A stretch of DNA of 9,271 nt from an uncultured Erysipelotrichaceae bacterium (lineage in GTDB: Bacteria > Bacillota_I > Bacilli_A > Acholeplasmatales > Anaeroplasmataceae): positions 1-9,271 of the forward strand of contig CADBQV010000071.1 in the NCBI GenBank assembly GCA_902796895.1. Reading direction: 5' to 3'. Under the pieces are notes generated by a model. The model worked only from the letters and a program-made list of their open reading frames with translations. It did no database searches and had not been told where the DNA came from. Shown one piece after another: positions 1-6,687 of this stretch; positions within the stretch are counted from its first letter, which is position 1, and every line of letters starts with the position of its first letter. The translations under genes were made by a program, and so were the position numbers.

Positions 1-588
<588 letters not shown>

Positions 589-1770
589 TTATAATAATTC
601 TTCTAACCTCTTAATTGCCTCTTTAGTATTTTCATGTGTAGCAAATGATGTTATTCTGAAATAATTCTCTCCATTAGTTCCAAATCCAGCACCAGGAGTT
701 CCAACAATATTTGCTTTATCTAGCAAATAATCAAAAAATTCCCATGACTTCATATTATTTGGACATTTAAACCAAATATAAGGTGATGATTTACCACCAG
801 TGTAATAAATACCCTTTTTATCAAATAATTCTGATAACAATCTTGCGTTTTCCATATAATATTGAATATTAATATCACATTCCTTTATACCAGCCTCTGA
901 TAAAGCAGCCTCGGCAGCCCTTTGAACTGGATATGATACACCATTAAATTTAGTTGCCTGTCTTCTTTTCCACATCTTATTTAAATAATGATTATCACTT
1001 TTTAATTCAAGTGGAATTATTGTCCATCCACATCTAAGACCAGTAAATCCTGCCTGTTTAGAAAATGAGCAGATTTCTATAGCACATTCCTTTGAACCAT
1101 CTATTTCATAAATGGAATGTGGATAATTATCATTTTTAATAAATGCTTCATAGGCTGAATCATAAATAATTAATGATCCTGTCCTTTTAGCAAATTCAAC
1201 CCATTTTGTTAATTCGTCATAATTATAGGTAGCACCTGTTGGATTATTAGGTGAGCATAAATAATAAATACCTGTTTTATATTCATCCTTTGGCATAGGT
1301 AGGAAATTATTATCGATTGATCCATATAAATAATTTATATGTCTTCCACTCATAATATTAGAATCTAAATATACTGGATATACTGGATTAGGAATATATA
1401 TCTCATTATCACCTAAAATATCTACAATATTTCCTAAATCAGATTTAGCACCATCTGATAAAAACACTGAATCTAAATCAAGCTTAATACCAGCTCTATC
1501 ATAGTATTTAACGATTGCCTCTTTGATAAAATCATAACCATACTCTGGTGGATATCCTCTAAATGTTTCTTTTACACCCATTTCCATAGATGCCTTAACT
1601 AAAGCGTCTACTACTACCTTAGATAATGGTAATGTAACATCACCTATTCCAAGTCGTACAATATTAGCATTTGGATGTTCATTTTTATATTTGCTTACTC
1701 TTTTATTAATTTCAGAAAATAAATAGCTTTCTGAAATATTATCAAAATTTGTATTAACCTTAATATTCAT
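589..1770 (-). CDS. dapL: LL-diaminopimelate aminotransferase
   Basis: A PLP-dependent class I/II aminotransferase of 393 residues, slightly shorter than the roughly 400-410 usual for DapL. DapL converts tetrahydrodipicolinate directly to LL-diaminopimelate with glutamate as amino donor, a one-step route to lysine and peptidoglycan. Visible marks are RLGIGDVTLPL (39-49), the YPPEYGY segment (73-79), the LSDGAKSDLGNI cofactor loop (104-115), NPVYPVYLD (128-136), CSPNNPTG (172-179), YDSAYEAF (203-210), the Schiff-base lysine K238 in SFSKQAGFTGLRCG, KFNGVSYPVQRAAEA (274-288), and substrate-carboxylate R372 in NYFRIT. The SFSKxAGFTG and KFNGVSYPVQRAAEA blocks point to DapL rather than aspartate aminotransferase or AlaT. 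The ATG follows AAGGAG at a 7-base spacing, and this site overlaps the stop codon of the upstream ANTAR gene, suggesting translational coupling. Confidence 0.95.
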   Translation of the reverse strand: MNIKVNTNFDNISESYLFSEINKRVSKYKNEHPNANIVRLGIGDVTLPLSKVVVDALVKASMEMGVKETFRGYPPEYGYDFIKEAIVKYYDRAGIKLDLDSVFLSDGAKSDLGNIVDILGDNEIYIPNPVYPVYLDSNIMSGRHINYLYGSIDNNFLPMPKDEYKTGIYYLCSPNNPTGATYNYDELTKWVEFAKRTGSLIIYDSAYEAFIKNDNYPHSIYEIDGSKECAIEICSFSKQAGFTGLRCGWTIIPLELKSDNHYLNKMWKRRQATKFNGVSYPVQRAAEAALSEAGIKECDINIQYYMENARLLSELFDKKGIYYTGGKSSPYIWFKCPNNMKSWEFFDYLLDKANIVGTPGAGFGTNGENYFRITSFATHENTKEAIKRLEELL

Positions 1771-1781
1771 TTTATTTCTCC

Positions 1782-2351
1782 TTATATATATTCTGAAATA
1801 ATATATTCAGCTGTTTTAATTAGTGGCTTTCTTAAATCCATTGATAATTTTTCAATATATTTATGTGCCTCTTCCTCATTTTTTCTTTCATTAACTATTA
1901 ATAATGATTTAGCAATATCTATTATTTTAGTTTCTTCATATTTTTTTAAATCTAATTCATATTTTATTTTTTTCTTAATACTCAATAAATTTAATTTAAT
2001 TAATTCAATAAATCTACTAACCGATAATGGAGTTGAAACAACAATAAAACCACTTTTATATAATTTATTGAATACCTTTAAATAATTATCCTTATCCACA
2101 ATAATGAGTGATCCAATATTTTTCATATTGTTATCTAATAAAGAATCAAATTCAGATATTATATATTCCTTTTTATTAATTATTAACAAATTATAATAAT
2201 CAGCCTTTATGAATTTTGTAATTAAACAAATTGAATTAACAAAATTATATTCAGCATGTTCTATATCAATGTGGGATATAAACTTTTCTATATTTGCGTT
2301 AAATTTTTCTTGATTTGAAATAATTATTAAATTTAATTTGATATTTTGCAT
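1782..2351 (-). CDS. Pseudo-receiver/ANTAR RNA-binding antiterminator, probable regulator of the glutamine synthetase unit
   Basis: A 189-residue protein starting at MQNIKLN. This ATG is chosen because GGAGGG lies 7 bases before it; in-frame ATGs 5 and 12 codons upstream have no such site. Residues 1-125 look like a degenerate response-regulator receiver. The usual acidic pair after strand 1 reads IIISNQE (9-15), the phospho-acceptor Asp position appears to be Asn59 in LLIIN, and the conserved Lys of the K-P pair is Thr107 (STPLS), so phosphorylation looks impossible. A helical linker (126-140) leads to an ANTAR domain at about 132-186 with AKSLLIV, NEEEAHKYI and SMDLRKPLIKTAEYII matching the three-helix family pattern. 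ANTAR proteins bind paired hairpins in nascent RNA and stop terminators forming. It is divergent from glnN, whose leader has a terminator and an ANTAR-like hairpin, so that leader is the likely target (inference). ANTAR genes beside glnA have been described in solventogenic clostridia. It heads the unit with dapL and pyrG. Confidence 0.88.
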   Translation of the reverse strand: MQNIKLNLIIISNQEKFNANIEKFISHIDIEHAEYNFVNSICLITKFIKADYYNLLIINKKEYIISEFDSLLDNNMKNIGSLIIVDKDNYLKVFNKLYKSGFIVVSTPLSVSRFIELIKLNLLSIKKKIKYELDLKKYEETKIIDIAKSLLIVNERKNEEEAHKYIEKLSMDLRKPLIKTAEYIISEYI

Positions 2352-2358
2352 AATATTT

Positions 2359-2364
2359 CCCTCC
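2359..2364 (-). promoter_or_regulatory. Ribosome binding site that fixes the ANTAR gene start
   Basis: GGAGGG on the minus strand lies 7 bases before the ATG at 2351-2349. It sits inside the longer open frame that begins at 2387, showing that the earlier ATGs are unlikely starts and that translation begins at MQNIKLN. Confidence 0.8.
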
Positions 2365-2377
2365 ATCCATATAAATC

Positions 2378-2407
2378 GAAAAAACAAACATCTTCGTTTA
2401 TTTTTCC
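2378..2407 (-). other. 12-bp hairpin in the predicted ANTAR-gene leader
   Basis: Read on the minus strand, GGAAAAATAAAC and GTTTGTTTTTTC pair over 12 positions (two are G-U wobbles) around the six-base loop GAAGAT, ending 26 bases before the ANTAR start codon. An upstream run of U (plus-strand A's at 2408-2413) could compete for the same A-run. The loop has G at position 4, as in ANTAR target loops, but G rather than A at position 1. The stem is nearly all A-U, so chance formation in AT-rich DNA is a real possibility. It could be an autoregulatory structure or nothing. Confidence 0.4.
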
Positions 2408-2416
2408 AAAAAACAT

Positions 2417-2434
2417 ATGTCGAATATTTGACAT
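2417..2434. promoter_or_regulatory. 18-bp near-perfect palindrome, possible operator
   Basis: ATGTCGAATATTTGACAT is symmetric over 18 bases with one mismatched pair (positions 6 and 13). It lies just downstream of the candidate leftward -10 box, about where transcription of the ANTAR gene would start, a normal place for a repressor. It resembles but does not match the GlnR/TnrA box (TGTNAN7TNACA): the half-sites are one base too close and one A is a G. The cognate regulator is unknown. Confidence 0.4.
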
Positions 2435-2437
2435 TTT

Positions 2438-2467
2438 TTTATAATTTGATAAAATATTATTTGTTAA
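2438..2467 (-). promoter_or_regulatory. Candidate promoter for the ANTAR-dapL-pyrG unit
   Basis: On the minus strand TTAACA (plus 2462-2467) is followed after 18 bases by TATAAA (plus 2438-2443), a plausible vegetative promoter giving a leader of roughly 80 nt. In such AT-rich DNA other placements are possible, for example TTGATT a few bases upstream as the -35. The site is overlapped by a 9-bp inverted repeat (2444-2452 with 2480-2488). Confidence 0.4.
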
Positions 2468-2488
2468 AAATCAATTTTCTTATCAAAT
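2444..2488. repeat. Inverted repeat ATTTGATAA / TTATCAAAT
   Basis: Perfect 9-bp arms at 2444-2452 and 2480-2488, separated by 27 bases of A/T-rich sequence. The repeat straddles the candidate leftward -35 box, so it could be an operator, although arms made almost wholly of A and T can arise by chance here. Confidence 0.4.
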
Positions 2489-2639
2489 ATACAAATAATT
2501 TAACACGTTTCTTTTACATATTCAAGAGAAATATTTGTCATTTTTCTATTTTTTGCAAATTTTATTCAATTTTACTCGTTTATTTGTGAAATTTTAATTT
2601 ATTTTAGTGGTTTTTTTAAAATAAAATTCAAAATTGTTG

Positions 2640-2668
2640 TTGACAGCATAAAATTTTAGTAATATAAT
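2640..2668 (+). promoter_or_regulatory. Consensus vegetative promoter of the glnN unit
   Basis: TTGACA at 2640-2645, a 17-base spacer, then TATAAT at 2663-2668: a perfect match to the housekeeping sigma factor consensus, preceded by A/T tracts (about 2585-2635) that resemble an UP element. Transcription should start near 2675, leaving a leader of only about 64 nt. A promoter this strong suggests that control acts after initiation, which fits the terminator directly downstream. Confidence 0.88.
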
Positions 2669-2676
2669 GGGCTCAT

Positions 2677-2725
2677 AAAGGCAAGGAGGCCAGTGCAAAA
2701 GCACTTCCTGCCTTTTTGTTTTTTT
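2677..2725 (+). terminator. Intrinsic terminator in the glnN leader (attenuator)
   Basis: AAAGGCA (2677-2683) pairs with TGCCTTT (2709-2715), GGA (2685-2687) with TCC (2706-2708), and AGTGC (2692-2696) with GCACT (2701-2705) around an AAAA loop. A2684 and 2688-2691 are left as bulges on the 5' side. The stem runs straight into a T tract (2713-2717, then 2719-2725 after one G). It lies between a consensus promoter and the glnN ribosome site, so it cannot be the end of an upstream gene on this strand and most probably works as a regulated attenuator. The unpaired GCC in the bulge is the partner that lets the alternative hexaloop hairpin form. Confidence 0.8.
2680..2691 (+). promoter_or_regulatory. 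Hexaloop hairpin, candidate ANTAR-binding (antiterminator) element
   Basis: GGC (2680-2682) pairs with GCC (2689-2691) around the hexaloop AAGGAG (2683-2688). A at loop position 1 and G at position 4 are the bases conserved in hexaloops of ANTAR target RNAs. The stem uses bases that the terminator needs for its 5' arm (2677-2683, 2685-2687), so the two folds exclude each other. A second hairpin follows after zero or one base: AGTGC/GCACT (2692-2696 with 2701-2705) with loop AAAA. Opened to six bases its loop is CAAAAG, which lacks the A1/G4 pattern. The three-base stem is short, so protein binding would have to stabilise it. The target role is inferred. Confidence 0.6.
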
Positions 2726-2738
2726 AGGAGGAGAAAGC

Positions 2739-4823
2739 ATGAAACAAGTTACAGATTATTTTGGATGTCTTGTCTTTAACGATAAGGTAATGAAATCAAG
2801 ATTGTCTTCTGATGTTTATAAAAAATTAAAGAAAACAATTAATGATGGAAAAGAATTAGATATTAGCGTTGCCAATTCAGTTGCACTTGCAATGAAGGAT
2901 TGGGCAATAGAAAATGGAGCCACACATTATACACACTGGTTCCAGCCTATGACAGGTGTAACAGCTGAAAAGCATGATTCATTTATATCACCTGAATCAG
3001 ATGGAACTATAATAATGGAATTTAAGGGTAAAGAACTTATTAAAGGAGAGCCTGATGCTTCTTCATTCCCATCTGGTGGATTAAGAGCCACATGTGAAGC
3101 AAGAGGATATACAGCATGGGATCCTACATCATATGCCTTTATAAAGGATAAATGCTTATGTATACCTACAGCGTTTTGTTCATATGGTGGTGAGGCACTA
3201 GATAAAAAGACACCACTTTTAAAATCAATGCAGGCATTAAATAAGCAAGCATTAAGAATTTTAAAATTATTTGGTATAAGTGCTACTTCTGTTAAAACAA
3301 CAGTAGGTCCTGAACAAGAATATTTCTTAATTGATAAAGATATGTATGAATTACGTAAGGATTTAATTTATACAGGAAGAACATTATTTGGTGCAATGGC
3401 ACCTAAGGGACAGGAATTAGATGATCATTATTTCGGTTCTATTAAAACTAGAGTTCAAGAATTCATGAATGACTTAAATCAGGAATTATGGGAACTTGGT
3501 ATTCTAGCTAAGACTGAACATAATGAAGTAGCTCCTGCACAGCATGAATTAGCACCAATATTCGCAACAACAAATATTGCTGCTGACCATAACCAAATTA
3601 CAATGGAGGTAATGCAAAGAATTGCTAAAAAGCATAATTTAGTTTGCTTACTTCATGAAAAACCATTTAAAGGTGTAAACGGATCTGGTAAGCATAATAA
3701 CTGGTCACTATCAACTAATACAGGTATAAATTTACTTGAGCCTGGTGATACTCCTGCAGAAAATGCCCAATTTCTATTATTCTTAGTTTCAGTTATTAAA
3801 GCAGTTGATGAATATCAAGATTTATTAAGAATATCAGTTGCAAGTGCATCAAATGACTTTAGATTAGGAGCTAACGAAGCACCTCCTGCAATCATTTCAA
3901 TTTTCTTAGGTTCTGATTTACAAGCTGTAATTGATTCAATTGAATCAGGCACACCACTTAAGACAAATGGTAAAACATTCTTAAAAATTGGAGCTGACGT
4001 CTTACCTCCACTTCCAAAGGATACGACAGATAGAAACAGAACTTCACCATTCGCATTTACAGGAAATAAATTCGAATTTAGAGCACTTGGTTCTTCTGAT
4101 TCCATATCTTGTGCCAATATTATGCTAAATACTGCAGTTGCTGAAGAATTAAAAATATTTGCAGATAAATTAGAAAAGGCAAAAGATTTCAATCAAGAAT
4201 TACATGATTTAATTAGAGAAACTATTATTAATCATAAAAGAATTATATTTAATGGAAATGGTTATGATGACTCTTGGGTAGCTGAGGCAGAAAAACGTGG
4301 ATTATTAAATTTAAAATCCACTCCAGAAGCTCTACAATATTATTTACATGATAAAAATATTAAATTATTTACAACTCATGAAATTTATACATTAAATGAA
4401 ATTAATGCTAGATATGAAATTGGTCAAGAACATTATTCTAAGGTTGTAAATATTGAAGCATTAACATGTCTTGATATGTTAAATAAGGATTATTTACCAG
4501 CTATTTCAAAATATACTAAGAATTTAGCTGAAACAATTAATCTTAAAAAATCACTTAAAGTTAATGATTCATATGAATATAAATTATTAAATAAAATAAC
4601 TAATGGCTTAAATGCAGCATATGATAAAAAGCTTGAACTTGAAGATACACTTTCAAAAGCAAAAGCTATTAGTGATTGTACTAAATTATCTATGTATTAT
4701 AGAGAAAAAATCCTTCCATTAATGGAAGAATTAAGAAATATAATTGATGGAATTGAGCTTGATGTTGATTCAAAATCATGGCCAGTACCATCATATGGAG
4801 ATTTATTATATAGCGTTAAATAA
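2739..4823 (+). CDS. glnN: Glutamine synthetase type III
   Basis: Makes glutamine from glutamate, ammonium and ATP in the cytosol. At 694 residues it has the size typical of GSIII (about 700), far above the roughly 440-470 of GSI. The N-terminal GSIII domain spans about residues 1-150, with [18 protein letters not shown] (63-80) and [20 protein letters not shown] (110-129). The catalytic domain shows GPEQEYF (190-196), [10 protein letters not shown] (261-270) with metal and glutamate ligands, and the GSIII-specific [12 protein letters not shown] (314-325). The C-terminal 150 or so residues are helical and charged, as in this family. ATG 2739 follows AGGAGG (2726-2731) at a 7-base spacing. The gene sits behind a consensus promoter and leader attenuator and is followed after 30 bases by the ammonium transporter. 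The gene is sometimes simply called glnA; the type III assignment is firm. Confidence 0.97.
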   Translation: MKQVTDYFGCLVFNDKVMKSRLSSDVYKKLKKTINDGKELDISVANSVALAMKDWAIENGATHYTHWFQPMTGVTAEKHDSFISPESDGTIIMEFKGKELIKGEPDASSFPSGGLRATCEARGYTAWDPTSYAFIKDKCLCIPTAFCSYGGEALDKKTPLLKSMQALNKQALRILKLFGISATSVKTTVGPEQEYFLIDKDMYELRKDLIYTGRTLFGAMAPKGQELDDHYFGSIKTRVQEFMNDLNQELWELGILAKTEHNEVAPAQHELAPIFATTNIAADHNQITMEVMQRIAKKHNLVCLLHEKPFKGVNGSGKHNNWSLSTNTGINLLEPGDTPAENAQFLLFLVSVIKAVDEYQDLLRISVASASNDFRLGANEAPPAIISIFLGSDLQAVIDSIESGTPLKTNGKTFLKIGADVLPPLPKDTTDRNRTSPFAFTGNKFEFRALGSSDSISCANIMLNTAVAEELKIFADKLEKAKDFNQELHDLIRETIINHKRIIFNGNGYDDSWVAEAEKRGLLNLKSTPEALQYYLHDKNIKLFTTHEIYTLNEINARYEIGQEHYSKVVNIEALTCLDMLNKDYLPAISKYTKNLAETINLKKSLKVNDSYEYKLLNKITNGLNAAYDKKLELEDTLSKAKAISDCTKLSMYYREKILPLMEELRNIIDGIELDVDSKSWPVPSYGDLLYSVK

Positions 4824-4853
4824 TAGTTAAGTGAATAAATTAGGGGGATTATT

Positions 4854-6626
4854 ATGTGGGATTATCAAATTTGGAAATTAATTGCAATCGCATTAATCTT
4901 CTTCATGCAAGCAGGATTTGCGATGTGCGAGGCAGGTTTTACTAGAGCCAAAAATACTGGTAATATTACAATGAAAAACCTAATGGACTTCTGCTTAGGA
5001 ACAATTACATTTATTATAATTGGTGGACCTATTTTATGTGCAGAAAATGCAATTGCAGGAGGCCTATTAGGCGATGTTGGACAAGTTTATAAAGGAATGT
5101 TTGGTGAAGGAGCATCATGGTATGGTTGGACAGATTTTATTTTTAATCTAGTATTCTGTGCAACTACAGCAACTATCGTATCAGGTGCTATGGCTGAACG
5201 TACAAACTTTAAAGCATATTGTATTTATTCTATGATTATTTCAGCAGTTGTTTATCCAGTTGAAGCATATTGGAACTGGGGAGTTGGAAATAGCGGTTGG
5301 TTACAACAATTAGCTGATAAATGGGGATTAATTGATGGTACAGCACAAGGATTTATTGATCTATCAGGTTCTTGTTCTATTCATATGGTTGGTGGTTTAA
5401 CAGCCTTAATCGGTGCTTGGATGGTTGGTCCAAGAATCGGAAAATATGTTAAAGACGAAAATGGTAAAGTTGTAAAAATTAATGCAATTCAAGGACATAA
5501 CGTATTAATGGGTGCACTTGGTGTATTCATTCTATGGTTTGGATGGTATGGATTTAACCCAGCAGCATGTACAGAGTGGGCTGGATATGAAGGTATGGGT
5601 CAAGTATTTATGACTACTACTATTGCCGCATCACTTGCAACAGTAACTGTAATGATGATTACATGGATTAAAAACGGTAAACCAGATGTTTCAATGACAT
5701 TAAACGGTTCACTTGCTGGCTTAGTTGCAGTAACTGCAGGCTGTGCGAGAGTTGATTTAGTTGGAGCTGTCGCAATTGGTATTGTTGCAGGATTCATATT
5801 AACATTTGGTGTTGAATTCTTTGATAAGGTTTGTCATATTGACGATCCAGTAGGTGCATGTTCTGTTCACTTCTTAAATGGTTTGTGGGGAACACTTGCG
5901 TGTGGATTGTTCTCAACAACTACAGGTCTATTCTATGGACATGGCTTTGCACAACTTGGAATTCAAGCTATAGGTGTTCTTGCAGTATGTGCATGGACAG
6001 CTATATGGGCATTTGCAATATTTGGTATTATGAAATTAATTAAGAGAAAAGATGGCGTTACTCCTTTCTTAAGAGCTACTCCTGAAGAAGAAATTAGAGG
6101 TCTTGATTTAACTGAACATGGTTTAGTTACAGCTTATGCAGGATTCCAAATGGCACCTCAATCATTTGATTATGGTGACGCTGTTGCACAAGTTACAGGC
6201 GATGTACCACCTAGTGAAGCTATTAAGGTTGAAACAATGCCTGATGTAGATAACATCAAGCCTGGTGATAAAACAATTACAAAAATTGAAATTGTTTGTA
6301 AAGAAAGAATGTTTGAAACTCTTAAAAATGAGTTAATGAATATTGGTATTACAGGTATGACAGTATCTCATGTAATGGGCTGTGGTATCCAAAAGGGTGC
6401 TCCTGAATACTACCGTGGAATTAAAGTTGAACCTACATTGTTACCAAAAATTCAAGTAGATATCGTTGTCGCAAACGTACCTGCATCAAAGGTAATTGAA
6501 ACAGCACGAAAGGTATTATATACAGGTCACATCGGTGATGGTAAGATCTTCGTATATAACTGCTTAGATGTAGTTAAGGTTAGAACTGGTGAAACAGGTG
6601 CTAAAGCTTTATTAGATGTTGAATAA
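4854..6626 (+). CDS. Ammonium transporter with fused C-terminal PII signalling domain (Amt-GlnB/GlnK fusion)
   Basis: A 590-residue fusion. Residues 1-430 form an Amt/Mep/Rh channel with about 11 hydrophobic segments and no separate signal peptide. The pore histidines are probably H177 (SIHMVGG) and H339 (SVHFLNGLWG); the family signature appears as DLSGSCSIH (169-177), and the conserved C-terminal tail as RGLDLTEHG (415-423). A linker of about 42 residues leads to a complete PII domain (about 473-590) with T-loop GCGIQKGAPEYYRGIKVE (509-526), B-loop TGHIGDGKIFV (557-567) and RTGETG (577-582). The residue aligned with the uridylylated Tyr51 is V525, and position 49 is I523, so the known PII modification sites are absent. 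Control is probably by ATP/ADP and 2-oxoglutarate binding, with the tethered T-loops blocking the trimeric pore (inference from free AmtB-GlnK). The start follows AGGGGG at a 6-base spacing. Fusions of this kind are known but uncommon. It is probably cotranscribed with glnN. Confidence 0.95.
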   Translation: MWDYQIWKLIAIALIFFMQAGFAMCEAGFTRAKNTGNITMKNLMDFCLGTITFIIIGGPILCAENAIAGGLLGDVGQVYKGMFGEGASWYGWTDFIFNLVFCATTATIVSGAMAERTNFKAYCIYSMIISAVVYPVEAYWNWGVGNSGWLQQLADKWGLIDGTAQGFIDLSGSCSIHMVGGLTALIGAWMVGPRIGKYVKDENGKVVKINAIQGHNVLMGALGVFILWFGWYGFNPAACTEWAGYEGMGQVFMTTTIAASLATVTVMMITWIKNGKPDVSMTLNGSLAGLVAVTAGCARVDLVGAVAIGIVAGFILTFGVEFFDKVCHIDDPVGACSVHFLNGLWGTLACGLFSTTTGLFYGHGFAQLGIQAIGVLAVCAWTAIWAFAIFGIMKLIKRKDGVTPFLRATPEEEIRGLDLTEHGLVTAYAGFQMAPQSFDYGDAVAQVTGDVPPSEAIKVETMPDVDNIKPGDKTITKIEIVCKERMFETLKNELMNIGITGMTVSHVMGCGIQKGAPEYYRGIKVEPTLLPKIQVDIVVANVPASKVIETARKVLYTGHIGDGKIFVYNCLDVVKVRTGETGAKALLDVE

Positions 6627-6631
6627 TAATA

Positions 6632-6662
6632 TTAAGTGTGTCCTTTAATAGGTCACACTTAA
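6632..6662 (+). terminator. Stem-loop between amt-PII and asnB, weak terminator or processing hairpin
   Basis: TTAAGTGTG (6632-6640) pairs perfectly with CACACTTAA (6654-6662). After a T-T mismatch, CC and GG add two more pairs around the seven-base loop TTTAATA. Only a short broken T stretch (TGTTTTAT) follows, so termination would be partial at best, and asnB has its own ribosome site 11 bases further on. It may reduce expression of asnB and purF relative to glnN and amt, or act as an mRNA processing or stability element. No obvious promoter precedes asnB. Confidence 0.6.
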
Positions 6663-6687
6663 ATGTTTTATAAAAGGAGATTTATTT

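Larger units (their letters stand above)
2424..2549. repeat. Imperfect 19-bp direct repeat
   Basis: ATATTTGACATTTTTTTAT at 2424-2442 recurs as ATATTTGTCATTTTTCTAT at 2531-2549, with 17 of 19 bases identical and a start-to-start distance of 107 bases. The first copy overlaps the right half of the 18-bp palindrome and the candidate leftward -10. A shorter TATTTGTGA-like copy is near 2581. It may be a repeated protein-binding site, but the sequence is of low complexity. Confidence 0.4.
2352..2738. other. Divergent intergenic regulatory region between the ANTAR gene and glnN
   Basis: A 387-base, very AT-rich gap between divergent start codons. It holds the glnN promoter, leader hairpin and attenuator at its right end, and a probable leftward promoter with several inverted and direct repeats in its left third. 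The middle (about 2490-2630) shows only A/T-rich tracts and TATTTG-type repeats. An open frame that crosses the region on the plus strand (2338-2589) is rich in Phe, Leu, Ile, Tyr and Asn, as any AT-rich sequence is, and has no good ribosome site, so it is not called. Confidence 0.85.

Noticed and set aside
2352..2387. Longer N-terminus for the ANTAR protein (starting MFFRFIWMEG)
   Set aside because: The clear GGAGGG site lies inside this extension and points to the ATG at 2351. The extension has no upstream ribosome site and adds no receiver-like sequence.
2417..2434. GlnR/TnrA operator
   Set aside because: The site resembles TGTNAN7TNACA, but the half-sites are one base too close and a required A is G. 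It is kept only as an unassigned palindrome.
2338..2589. Open frame of 83 codons on the plus strand across the divergent intergenic region
   Set aside because: Its composition is simply that of AT-rich DNA (Phe, Ile, Leu, Tyr, Asn), it has no ribosome site, it overlaps the 5' end of the ANTAR gene, and it resembles no known family.
2693..2785. Possible leader peptide starting at GTG 2693 after the AAGGAGG in the glnN leader
   Set aside because: The spacing from the purine-rich motif to the GTG is only 3 bases, the frame runs through the terminator T tract and into glnN out of frame, and no regulatory codon run is visible.
3815..4192. Antisense open frame inside glnN
   Set aside because: It is a shadow of the strongly conserved glutamine synthetase frame and has no ribosome site.
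5600..6043. Short open frames on both strands inside the ammonium transporter gene
   Set aside because: They overlap the well-supported Amt frame and their translations resemble no recognisable protein.
6632..6662. A second ANTAR target before asnB
   Set aside because: It is a single hairpin with a seven-base loop lacking the A1/G4 pattern, and no paired hairpin or overlapping terminator is present.
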